Source: an uncultured Collinsella sp.
GTDB taxonomy: Bacteria > Actinomycetota > Coriobacteriia > Coriobacteriales > Coriobacteriaceae
Length of the DNA: 56,295 nt
Direction of reading: 5' to 3'
Assembly: GCA_900541725.1 (NCBI GenBank)
Contig: UQLB01000016.1
Span: 1 to 56,295 of the forward strand
Positions 31,301-39,730 of the stretch are shown here, piece after piece. A program made the translations under genes and the position numbers. The notes under the pieces were generated by a model. It saw only the letters and a list, made by a program, of their open reading frames with translations, had not been told where the DNA came from and ran no database searches. Within the stretch, counting starts at the first letter, position 1. Every line of letters begins with the position of its first letter.

Positions 31301-33601
31301 ATGTTCGCTGCCGCCATCTCGCTCGTCGGTCTTGCGGCGACCGTCTACCTTGTCTTGCGCGAGGCCAAGGCCATTCGCGCACAGTCGAGCACCGTTGCCA
31401 AAAGCGCTCTTGGGTGGAGCGTCGCCTTCGGCCTGTTCCAGCTCTTTTTGACCATTTGGAGCGCCATTGGCCTCGTCGCGCAAAACGAGCCGCTCGCCTT
31501 CGTAATGCTCATCCTGACCAACGCCATCCTCACCGGCTGCGCTTGGGCCAGCATCGCCCGCGACCGCATCGCCCCGCGCGTCTTTGCGTTCGCCGGGCCC
31601 GACGCCCCCGCCCCCACCGGCAAGCTCGCCCGCCTGCGCGGCGCCTTTGTGGGCAAACCGCTCGTCGCCGCCGTCTTGTGCCTGCTGCTCGCCGGCGTCT
31701 TTGCGCTGCTGGGCATGGAGGTCTCGTCCAACCACGACTTTACCTGGGTCTACCCCCTGTGCATCCTGCTCGAGTGGGCCATCATCACCACGCTCATGGT
31801 CGGCCTGTTCTTCCTGTTCCAGCGCCACGGCGCAGCTCCCGCGGTCCTGGCCTTTGCCCTCTTTGTCCTGGGCATTGCCGAGTTCTTCGTCATCACGTTT
31901 AAATCCATGCCCATCCAGCCGGGCGACCTTTCGGCCATCTCCACCGCCGCCGCGGTCGCCGGCACCGGCTACACCTTCTCGATCTCACTGTTCTGCGTGC
32001 TGTCCATGGGCTTTACCGCCATCGCCATGCTGCTGTGCGAGTACGCCGGCCTGGTGGCACCGCACCGTCAGAAGGGCGCCGCCAACGCCAAGCGCATGCT
32101 GCTCACCAACCTGCTCGTCGCCGTGCTGTGCCTGGGCGGTGTGACCGCACACGTCACGCTCATCGACTACTACAACACCCTCGGCATCACCGTCTACACC
32201 TGGCGCCCGCTCGAGAGCTACTGGCGCGAGGGCTACCTGCCCGCTTTCATTAGCGCAGCGCAGTCCATCAAGCCGCCCAAACCCGCCGACTACTCCGTCG
32301 ACGATGCCAAGGCCACGCTCAAAAAGTACGCCAAGGCCTACGACAAGTCCGACGCTGCCAAGAGTGACGAGCGCACCGCCGCAAAGGAGCAGTTCGATAG
32401 CGAGAAGCCCACGGTCATCGCCATCATGAACGAGACCTTCTCGGATCTGTCGATCTACCAGAACATGCGCGCCGGCTACGAGGGTCCGCAGTACTTTAAA
32501 AACCTGTCCAACTGCCTCAGCCGCGGCAAGCTCTACGTGAGCGCCTACGGCGGCGGCACCGCCAATACCGAGTTTGAGTTTATGACCGGCAACTCCATGG
32601 CCAACCTTGGCTCGGGCGTGTACCCCTACACCATCTACAACATGGAAACGACCGGAAATCTGGCAGAGCAGTTCAAGTCGCTCGGCTATTCCACCACGGC
32701 CATGCACCCCAACCACGCCACCAACTGGAACCGCGAGAACGTCTACAAGGATTTTGGCTTTGACCGGTTCCTGTCCATCAACGATTTCCAGGGTGCCGAT
32801 ACCCTGCGCGGCATGGTGACCGACCAGGCGACCTACGACAAGATTCTTGAGCTGCTCGATCAGAACGCCGATCCGCAGTTTATCTTCGACGTGACCATGC
32901 AGAACCACTCGGGCTACGATACGGGTCTGCTGCCGGTCGACAAGCAGATGCACCTGAACATCGACACGACCGACCTGGACGCCAAGACCGTCGAGGACGG
33001 TACGCTCTCCGATGTCGACGAGTATGTCTCGTGCATCGAGCAGTCCGACCAGGCGCTGCGCTACTTCCTCAACGCCTTGAGCAAGCTCGACCGCAAGGTA
33101 GTCGTGGTGTTCTGGGGCGACCACCAGCCGTTCTTCCCGTCCAAGTTCAATGACAAGTGGTTTACCGGCGAGGACGACGCTACGCATCAAGAGCGCCTGT
33201 GGCAGACCGACTACATCATCTGGGCCAACTACGACGTTGCCGGCTGCGACCAGACGAGCGAGACCGACGACCTGTCCACCAACTACCTGTCCACCCAGCT
33301 CATGCAGCTGATCGGCGCCCCGCTTTCCGACTACCAGAAGGCGCACATGACGCTGCGCGAGTCGCTGCCCGCCATCAACTCCGTGGGCTACGAGGACGCC
33401 AGCCTGCGCTGGGCACTTTCCTCCAACGTCACCGGTGACGACGCCGTCGCCGCCGCTGCCACCAAGGCGCGCGAGGATTACGCCAAGATGCAGTATTACG
33501 AGATGTTCCGCGACGGCAAGAACGTCTACACCGAGCACTTCCAGACCGAGGCCAACGAGACCGACCCCAACCTGGCACCGGGCACGACCAAGATCAAGTA
33601 G
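31301..33601 (+). CDS. LTA synthase-family (sulfatase-fold) membrane protein
   Basis: A 766-residue protein with five or more N-terminal membrane segments (to about residue 265) and an extracellular sulfatase-fold domain. It contains the metal site start IAIMNETFSDL, the catalytic Thr in AYGGGTANTEFEFMTG, AMHPNHATNWNR and VVVFWGDHQPFFP, all typical of LtaS-like glycerophosphate or phosphoethanolamine transferases. It probably builds a polyglycerophosphate or modifies a surface glycopolymer. ATG 31301 follows GAGGAG. A large fold-back lies just past its stop. Whether this organism makes lipoteichoic acid is not known from the sequence. Confidence 0.9.
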   Translation: MFAAAISLVGLAATVYLVLREAKAIRAQSSTVAKSALGWSVAFGLFQLFLTIWSAIGLVAQNEPLAFVMLILTNAILTGCAWASIARDRIAPRVFAFAGPDAPAPTGKLARLRGAFVGKPLVAAVLCLLLAGVFALLGMEVSSNHDFTWVYPLCILLEWAIITTLMVGLFFLFQRHGAAPAVLAFALFVLGIAEFFVITFKSMPIQPGDLSAISTAAAVAGTGYTFSISLFCVLSMGFTAIAMLLCEYAGLVAPHRQKGAANAKRMLLTNLLVAVLCLGGVTAHVTLIDYYNTLGITVYTWRPLESYWREGYLPAFISAAQSIKPPKPADYSVDDAKATLKKYAKAYDKSDAAKSDERTAAKEQFDSEKPTVIAIMNETFSDLSIYQNMRAGYEGPQYFKNLSNCLSRGKLYVSAYGGGTANTEFEFMTGNSMANLGSGVYPYTIYNMETTGNLAEQFKSLGYSTTAMHPNHATNWNRENVYKDFGFDRFLSINDFQGADTLRGMVTDQATYDKILELLDQNADPQFIFDVTMQNHSGYDTGLLPVDKQMHLNIDTTDLDAKTVEDGTLSDVDEYVSCIEQSDQALRYFLNALSKLDRKVVVVFWGDHQPFFPSKFNDKWFTGEDDATHQERLWQTDYIIWANYDVAGCDQTSETDDLSTNYLSTQLMQLIGAPLSDYQKAHMTLRESLPAINSVGYEDASLRWALSSNVTGDDAVAAAATKAREDYAKMQYYEMFRDGKNVYTEHFQTEANETDPNLAPGTTKIK

Positions 33602-33627
33602 CGGGTCGCTGCGGGTCTATCCCGGTT

Positions 33628-33758
33628 CGTCTGCCCGGGCGGCGCGGAATGTAAGATTCCCTGCTCGGGCAGTCCTGCTCGCACGGAGAGCACATTAAGT
33701 GCTCTCCGGCTCGTGCGGAACTCGCGATGAACCTTACATACCTCCGCCCGGACAGACG
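33628..33758 (-). ncRNA. Fold-back element A (candidate structured RNA)
   Basis: A 131-base sequence folds on itself: the ends CGTCTGCCCGGGCGG and CCGCCCGGACAGACG pair, as do inner stems, and a central hairpin has the loop region CACTTAATGTG. Read on the minus strand it shares ATCGCGAGTTCCGCACG, CACTTAATGTG, GCAGGACTG and GAGCAGGGAA with element B at 38882-39010, while the stems differ in sequence but still pair. It may be a noncoding RNA or a mobile palindromic element; neither is proven. Confidence 0.5.
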
Positions 33759-33812
33759 CCCTGTTGTTGGAGCGTGGCTTGTCTTGGGTGTATCGCCGAA
33801 CATATATAAGTT

Positions 33813-33842
33813 GAAGGCCACGTTATGTGGCCTTCTTTGTTT
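33813..33842 (+). terminator. Hairpin terminator after fold-back A
   Basis: GAAGGCCAC (33813-33821) pairs with GTGGCCTTC (33827-33835) and is followed by TTTGTTT, so it can end transcripts coming from the LTA-synthase-like gene. Confidence 0.7.
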
Positions 33843-33844
33843 GC

Positions 33845-34074
33845 GGAAAGTGTATCCCGGAATTCTTGTCTGGAATGGGATGCAGTTTCCGGTTGGCTCT
33901 CATTGGGATAGTTCATCCCATTTCTCGGCCTAATTATGGGACGCAGTTTCCCGTTGAGGACCCTTTGGGAAAGTGCGTCCCGGTCTGGGCGCTCAAACTG
34001 GGATGGATTTTCCGGATGAGGGCTTGACGGAAAATGTGTCCCGTTCCGGGCGCTAATTGTGGGATGCAGTTTCC
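33845..34074. repeat. Tandem 61-62 bp hairpin units, downstream array (about 4)
   Basis: Full units start at 33877, 33938 and 34000, with half units at 33845 and 34061. Each has GGGAYGCAGTTTCC, a ~14-base loop, then GGGAAARTGYRTCCC, so the two boxes pair imperfectly, followed by an 18-base spacer. The array lies directly downstream of the surface-protein terminator. Confidence 0.85.
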
Positions 34075-34098
34075 GCTTGCGGAGTCTCCACTCAACAG

Positions 34099-34136
34099 AA
34101 AACCCGGGTGGCCTGTTTTTGGCTACCCGGGTTTTT
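34099..34136 (-). terminator. Terminator of the surface-protein gene
   Basis: AAAACCCGGGTGGCC (34099-34113) pairs with GGCTACCCGGGTTTTT (34121-34136), 27 bases past the stop on the minus strand. Confidence 0.8.
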
Positions 34137-34162
34137 GGGTTGTCGATATGTTCGACTGGCTA

Positions 34163-37100
34163 CTAGTGGGTCTTGCGGCGCTTGATCAGCATGATGAGGG
34201 CTATCACTACGAGCGTTGCTCCCGCTGCTGCTGCGGTGGCGACTAGGGCGAATGTTTGGTCGCCGGTGTTTGCGAGGTTCTTCGCTGTGGTCGTAGTCTT
34301 GACCTTGGTGTCGGTCTTAGCTCCGTTGTCGGACTTGGGCTTGTCCGGGTTCGTCGGGGTCTCAGGAGTCTCGGGGTCCTTTGAGCCTTCGGAATCGGTT
34401 GGGCCGGCGGTGTTTACCAGCGTATGGTCCAGGAACTTCTTGGCGCCCGCACTTGCCTGTGAGAACAGGCGGCGCGTGCGGATCGGGGTGGCGTTCACCG
34501 TTGTGGGCGCCGTCTCCTCGGCCTCGATATTCACGAGCGTCGTGCCGGTGTCGAGGCCCACGTCGTTGTATCCCACGTGGCAGTAATACTGCGCACCGTC
34601 ATCGTCTGCGGTCAGGTCAATCTCGAGCTTTGAGGCCGTTCCAGCCGCGAGGTTGCCATCGGCACCCACGAGCTTAAACTCTGTCTCGCCGCGGCCCTTG
34701 CGGTACCACATATAGGTCGGTGCCAGCCCTGTTTCGCTATCGTCGGCACCGAGTTGCTTCACATGGCCAATCGCCGAGAGCGTCAGGTGGCTTCCCGCCG
34801 CGCGCTCAACCGAAGAGTCGTATCCAAGATCCGACCCCTCCGCAGCATCCGCCGCAGATCCGCTCACGGTCATCGTCATGCCATCGGGCATGGTCTTGAC
34901 CGTGATGATTGCCGAGCGAATACCTGTTTCGGTCGTGGATCCATTCTTAACGGCGGCGATGGCGAATCGATACTCCGTATTGGGCTGCAGCCCATCCCAC
35001 TTGAGCGAGGTCTGCGTGTTGTCGGCAATCTTCCAGCTATTGACGACCGCATCCGCCGCATTGCTCTGCAGTATGCCCACGCCGTAGCTAAAGCCACTCT
35101 TGTTTGCGAGTACATCGTCCCAGCTAAACGTAACGCTGGTCGAATCGACGGCGTTTGCCGTAAAGCCCGTCACGGCCGGCGCGTCGGGCATCTCGACGTC
35201 CTTAACGTCATAGCCCACGATCCAGAACTGGTCGGTGTCCTTGGTGCCGAGCTTGTCGCCCGAGTCTGCCTCGAACTTGTCGACATCCACCGCGTTGACG
35301 CCCAGACGCCACACAAAACCGCACTTGCCCTGCGCGGCCTCGGGCAGGTTGTCGACGGTGCCACCGTATTCGGTCGATTCACTCGAGGAGTTACCCGTAG
35401 TAAAGCCGGCGTTGGCACCAAAGCACAGGCCGCCAAACAACTCGTGCTTTGCGAGCTTCGCGCCCATGACAACGCTGCCGTTCAGCGTCAAGCCGAGCTC
35501 GAGCTCCTGCTCCTTGCCCTCCTCGACTTCGATGGTCTGCTCAATGCTCGCCCCCGACTGCGCGGCGGCGCCGTTAAACCCATCGTGCGTGTAGGCGCGC
35601 GTTACGCCAGGCTTGCCCAGGCCAAAGGAATCCCCAACGGGAGTCTCGCCGTTGAGCGTCGTTTGATAGGTTCCGGGTTCTCCCGACCGGTTGGTCAAAA
35701 AGTAGCTGAGCGGCGTCATATTGTGCTGTTTGGCAATGCGGTCATAGGCCTCGACATTAACGACCGAGGTCTGCGCGCCGAGCGACACGGGCGCCGCCAT
35801 CACGCCCTTGCCACCAGTTTCCTCATTTTCGATCTCATACTCGTAATAGACCATCGGAATCGTGTAGAGCACGGCCTTGTCACCCTCGCCGGCATGCGAC
35901 TCATAGCTTACGCTTGCGCTGACCGTGCGCTCGCTCCGGTAGTCATAGCATCCCTCGGCGGCAAAATCGACTGAAGCATTCATCGCGACCAGGGGCGGAC
36001 CGGTCTGCACCTCGACGGCAACGCCCAACTCGGCGCCAATGGTATAGCCCTGGGATGTCCCCGTGCCCTTTTCCTCTCCGTATGACGTGCCGCCCAACAC
36101 CAGATAGCCGTATGCCTGCTCCAGATCCTCAACATAGGGCGCATCCTGCAGCACGGCAAGCACGCGCGGGTTGGTATAGACCTTGTAGCGGTCCTTGTAC
36201 GTGATCTTGACGCTGTCGTTGTCGACATCGGGCAGCGCGAGCGAGATAAATGTGCCGTAGGTAGTGCCGCGACGGTTGCTCTCGCTAATCACCTGCTCCT
36301 CGCCGCGGCGCACCTTTCCGTTCTCGTCGAGCGAAAAATGCGAGGCGGTCATCCAATAGTAGTCATCGTTCTTGTGCAGGTCCTCGTCGCGGTGCTTGCC
36401 CACCACGGCGATAAAGCTCTCGTTATAGCGGTCCGAACCCGAGACGCTGCCCGCCTTGACGTCGCTGATCCACACCTGCTCTATACCCTTGTGGTCATGC
36501 TTGTTGCTGCTGTTGTATTGCTGACCGCTCATGCTCATGGTTCCGACCATGGACCCCAAGCCCTGAGCCCCGCTCTGTGCCGTGTTGCAGGCAAAGTCGC
36601 GGAACACATCGCCGCCCACGAGCACCTCGTCGACCGCCAGCTGCTCGGACAGGCCGTCAAGGTTGGCAGTGGCAAGGGCAATAGGCGCCAAGGTGCACGG
36701 ATAGCGCTTATCCTGAGCGCTATCCTTCCATGCGCTGTTGGGCACATGCATCAGCCCATAGGAGGCGAGGAGCCCGTCTCTGTATTCCTTGCAATCGGAA
36801 AGCTTGAACTCGCCAGACTCCGAGTCAAAATACGCGTAGCGGTACAGCGCGCCGTACAGCCCCTTGCTGCCGTCAGAAGCGCCGTAATCAAAAGCGCTGC
36901 GTTGCCAGTCATAGCCCGCAAGAATAAGGCCCGTGACGGTTTCACCCGTCTTCTTTCCTTCTTCATCGTAGGCGGCAAACGTGCCGAACGTCGCATTCGC
37001 AGCGACCATGGTCTTGCCGTTCGCGGAGAGGGAGATTGCGCCCGCGTCGCCCAGAGCATCGACATGGACGAGCGCACCCTTGGATGCATCCCACGAAAAC

Positions 37101-38251
37101 AGCTCGCAATGCGTCGACTTATCAATATTCTTCTTGCCGTAGGGTGCCGAGACCACGATGGCGAGGTCATCGCAAAAATCGCGATCGAGGTCGCCAGCCG
37201 CTAGCGAAACGACAGGAGCTGACTGAAGCTGCGTCCAGGAGTCGTTCCCGCCCTTGTTGTGCGTGGTGTAGTCCGCGGCGTTACCGGCATCGATCTTGAC
37301 GACGCTTTGCTTCCAGTTGCCGCCCTCCAAGTCATACATGTCGACTACAGCCTTGCGCACGCCGTTCTCGTCGACATAGCAGCCCGCGTAGACAAAAAGC
37401 TCGTCGACGCCGTCGCCATCGACATCGCCCGCCTCGACATCAAAGACGGCGTCGTGCTCTTGCAGGTAACCGGCATCCAGGTACTTAAAACGGCCTTCGT
37501 ACATCATATTAGTGTTGACCGTCACCGGCAGGTGTGTGTCGAGAGTGCGCGTACGCCCGTTGCTAAACGAGTAGAGGACCAGCTCAACCTTTCCGGCGTA
37601 TGACTTGCCGTCAATCGTCGTGGAGGAACTGTCGCCGTAGGCACGGAGCTCGGCAACGCGGCTCTTTTTGCCCGTGCTGGCGTCGCTGCAGAACTCAACA
37701 CTCGTGGCGTGAATGCCCGAGAAACCGTTGTTGTCGTTGGCGAGTACTGTTGAGGACTCATTGTTGCTTAGGTACGACCAGGTGCCGCCACCGTAGTCGC
37801 TATGCTTGTAGAGATCGCTGTTCGTATCGAAGTTGTTGACGTTTTGCCAGAACTTTGCGGCGCCCCACACACTTCCATAGCCATCGAAGAGTTTGCTGCT
37901 GCCGCCAATGTCACCGCGCTCGACGTTCTCGAGCTTGTCGCGCAGAGTGTAGCGATTGCCATGGCTACCGTTAGCTGCCATATAGACCTCGCTGCGCGTG
38001 GCAAACGTCGTGGGGGTATCAGTGGAATAGGGGCCAACGGTATCGGCCGGAATGTCCTCGCTCGTGCCCAGACCCAGGGCTTGATAATCCTGCTCGGTCA
38101 TATCGGTGATTGCGGGCGCGTCTGCCGCCTGGGCAACCTGGGGCGTGGCCGTGAAGCAGGCGACGCTCGTGGCGATCAACGCAGCAAGCGCCGCCGTCCC
38201 AACAAGCGGGATTTTCGACAGCCTACGGATACGGGGGTGTGGAACGTACAT
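34163..38251 (-). CDS. Large wall-anchored surface protein (FG-GAP/VCBS-like, Fn3, Ig-like, LPXTG-type)
   Basis: A 1362-residue exported protein. The signal peptide (RIRRLSKIPLVGTAALAALI ... QVAQA) is followed by a long region with integrin-like FG-GAP/VCBS motifs (VEAGDVDGDGVDELFVY; LAAGDLDRDFCDDLAIV). A central beta-rich domain (to about 990) comes next, then a fibronectin type III domain (PAVTGFTANAVDSTSVTFSW) and an Ig-like domain (APTYMWYRKG ... AQYYCHVGY). The C-terminus has a sortase-type LANTGD, membrane segment and KRRKTH tail. Likely an adhesin or surface enzyme; no catalytic motif was recognised. ATG 38251 follows GAGG. Flanked by hairpin arrays. Confidence 0.85.
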   Translation of the reverse strand: MYVPHPRIRRLSKIPLVGTAALAALIATSVACFTATPQVAQAADAPAITDMTEQDYQALGLGTSEDIPADTVGPYSTDTPTTFATRSEVYMAANGSHGNRYTLRDKLENVERGDIGGSSKLFDGYGSVWGAAKFWQNVNNFDTNSDLYKHSDYGGGTWSYLSNNESSTVLANDNNGFSGIHATSVEFCSDASTGKKSRVAELRAYGDSSSTTIDGKSYAGKVELVLYSFSNGRTRTLDTHLPVTVNTNMMYEGRFKYLDAGYLQEHDAVFDVEAGDVDGDGVDELFVYAGCYVDENGVRKAVVDMYDLEGGNWKQSVVKIDAGNAADYTTHNKGGNDSWTQLQSAPVVSLAAGDLDRDFCDDLAIVVSAPYGKKNIDKSTHCELFSWDASKGALVHVDALGDAGAISLSANGKTMVAANATFGTFAAYDEEGKKTGETVTGLILAGYDWQRSAFDYGASDGSKGLYGALYRYAYFDSESGEFKLSDCKEYRDGLLASYGLMHVPNSAWKDSAQDKRYPCTLAPIALATANLDGLSEQLAVDEVLVGGDVFRDFACNTAQSGAQGLGSMVGTMSMSGQQYNSSNKHDHKGIEQVWISDVKAGSVSGSDRYNESFIAVVGKHRDEDLHKNDDYYWMTASHFSLDENGKVRRGEEQVISESNRRGTTYGTFISLALPDVDNDSVKITYKDRYKVYTNPRVLAVLQDAPYVEDLEQAYGYLVLGGTSYGEEKGTGTSQGYTIGAELGVAVEVQTGPPLVAMNASVDFAAEGCYDYRSERTVSASVSYESHAGEGDKAVLYTIPMVYYEYEIENEETGGKGVMAAPVSLGAQTSVVNVEAYDRIAKQHNMTPLSYFLTNRSGEPGTYQTTLNGETPVGDSFGLGKPGVTRAYTHDGFNGAAAQSGASIEQTIEVEEGKEQELELGLTLNGSVVMGAKLAKHELFGGLCFGANAGFTTGNSSSESTEYGGTVDNLPEAAQGKCGFVWRLGVNAVDVDKFEADSGDKLGTKDTDQFWIVGYDVKDVEMPDAPAVTGFTANAVDSTSVTFSWDDVLANKSGFSYGVGILQSNAADAVVNSWKIADNTQTSLKWDGLQPNTEYRFAIAAVKNGSTTETGIRSAIITVKTMPDGMTMTVSGSAADAAEGSDLGYDSSVERAAGSHLTLSAIGHVKQLGADDSETGLAPTYMWYRKGRGETEFKLVGADGNLAAGTASKLEIDLTADDDGAQYYCHVGYNDVGLDTGTTLVNIEAEETAPTTVNATPIRTRRLFSQASAGAKKFLDHTLVNTAGPTDSEGSKDPETPETPTNPDKPKSDNGAKTDTKVKTTTTAKNLANTGDQTFALVATAAAAGATLVVIALIMLIKRRKTH

Positions 38252-38374
38252 GAGGGACCTCGCTTTATTCGAGTGGAGTGGACTCATTTTTGCAAATGAT
38301 ACATCCGATGCCCGATATCACGTGTCTCATTTTCGCCAACGGCGTGTCTCATTTTTGAGAATCCGAGATGCCGC

Positions 38375-38822
38375 GGAAATCTTATCCCAGCTCAAAGGCC
38401 ATTTCTGGGATGTATTTTCCGTCGAGTGCCTCATCGGGAAACTGCATCCCATTTCAAGCGTCGATTCTGGGACGCACTTTCCCCTTAGACCCTCAACCGG
38501 AAACCGCATCCCACTTTGAGCGCAAATTCCGGGATGCATTTTCCGCTTGAGCCTCATTGGGAAACGGCGTCCCACTTTGAGGGCTGATTGTGGGATGCAT
38601 TTTCCGGTTTTGCTCTCATTGGGAAAATGCATCCCGTTTCTTGACCGAATAATGGGACGCAATTTCCCGTTGGAGCGCCTTTGGGAAAGTGTGTCCCACT
38701 TCGACCGCCCAGAGTGGGATGCACTTTCCGCAAAGCACCTCAACGGGAAACTACGTCCCATTCCAAAGGCAAATTCCGGGACGCATTTTTCGAAAGCCTG
38801 CCCATCCGGAAAGCCCGTCCCA
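38375..38822. repeat. Tandem 61-62 bp hairpin units, upstream array (7)
   Basis: Units start at 38407, 38469, 38531, 38592, 38654, 38716 and 38778, after a half unit at 38375. Each carries GGGAYGCAYTTTCC, a 14-16 base loop, GGGAAA-n3-GYRTCCC, then an 18-base spacer often starting ACTTTGAG. The same unit makes up the array on the other side of the surface-protein gene. Confidence 0.88.
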
Positions 38823-38881
38823 CTTTGGACGCATCCGGGCACGGAACCATCGACCTATCAGGCCTCCCATCAATAAAGAGG

Positions 38882-39010
38882 CGTCCTCCCGGACGGCGGG
38901 GCACGAAGTTCATCGCGAGTTCCGCACGCAAAGAAGGCCACTTAATGTGGTCTTCGTCTTGCGCAGGACTGTAGAGCAGGGAACTTCGTGCCCCGACGCC
39001 CGGGAGGACG
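38882..39010 (+). ncRNA. Fold-back element B (candidate structured RNA)
   Basis: A 129-base fold-back whose outer stem pairs CGTCCTCCCGG with CCGGGAGGACG and GGGGCACGAAGTTC with GAACTTCGTGCCCC. The inner hairpin carries CACTTAATGTG. It is the inverted relative of element A on the other side of the surface-protein locus, with the same unpaired core words and different but still paired stems. No protein frame in it looks real. Confidence 0.5.
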
Positions 39011-39052
39011 TTTCATTTAGAAAGATGGACCGACCGCCGTCAGCGATGGGAG

Positions 39053-39610
39053 CTACTCCCCCAGCACGGCCTTTTTGGCGGCTGCAGCCATGTTGTCCAG
39101 ATCTTCCTTGGTGGGGTGATCCTTTGCGGCGACCCAGTTATCGAGCAGCAACTTAGCGCGGGCGTTGTCGGGATCTTGCTCGAGCATGGCCTCGTAGCGC
39201 TGCTTGACCGCGGGGCCCATCTTGCCCTGGCACATCGCCCAGCCCGCAAGCTCGGCATCCCCAGCCAAATTGGAAGTTACGCGGTCGATAATCTGCTGGT
39301 AATAGCTCTGATCGGCCCCAAAGCCGCAGGTGCCAAACAGGAAGACGCGCTTGCCGTGCAAGGCGGAAAGCAACGCCGCGACCGAAGGCGTGCACGCGCC
39401 CTTGTCGCACCAAAAACCGACGAGCACTGTGTCGGCCGCGCAGGCGCCCTGCGCCTCGAGCGCAACCTGATCTGCATCCGCATCGTCGCTCAACGCCGCG
39501 GCATGGACAAACTCAACGCCCGCAGCCTGCAGAGTGCGCTTGATCGCACCCGAAACCATCCTGGTATTACCGCTCTTGCTGTTGACCACCAAAGAGCATG
39601 TCATAGTCAC
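39053..39610 (-). CDS. Flavodoxin-like protein
   Basis: A 185-residue protein with a flavodoxin fold. The FMN phosphate loop NSKSGNTRMV follows the first strand (TCSLVVN), then DTVLVGFWCDKGACTPSV and VFLFGTCGFGADQSYYQQII in the positions of the flavin-contact loops. The C-terminal ~50 residues add a helix-rich tail (AMLEQDPDNARAKLLLDNWV). It probably carries electrons or reduces a substrate in the cytoplasm; the partner is unknown. GTG 39610 has GGGGGA about 10 bases upstream; ATG 39604 is the alternative start. Confidence 0.8.
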   Translation of the reverse strand: MTMTCSLVVNSKSGNTRMVSGAIKRTLQAAGVEFVHAAALSDDADADQVALEAQGACAADTVLVGFWCDKGACTPSVAALLSALHGKRVFLFGTCGFGADQSYYQQIIDRVTSNLAGDAELAGWAMCQGKMGPAVKQRYEAMLEQDPDNARAKLLLDNWVAAKDHPTKEDLDNMAAAAKKAVLGE

Positions 39611-39730
39611 GTTGCTCGTTTCCCCCAAAACTAAAGCCACTAATGCAATTTATTAGATGAATATCTTAGTACTAACGTGACAGATGTAAACCACCGTCTG
39701 TCGATTGATTAATTTGCACCACGGGCTTGC

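Noticed and set aside
33601..34162. Small open frames in the downstream hairpin array
   Set aside because: Frames of 60-75 residues arise from the repeat units; they have no ribosome sites and change with every unit.
38375..38822. CRISPR-like array
   Set aside because: The regular spacing looked like a CRISPR at first, but units are imperfect, spacers are similar to one another rather than unique, each unit is itself a hairpin, and no cas genes are present.
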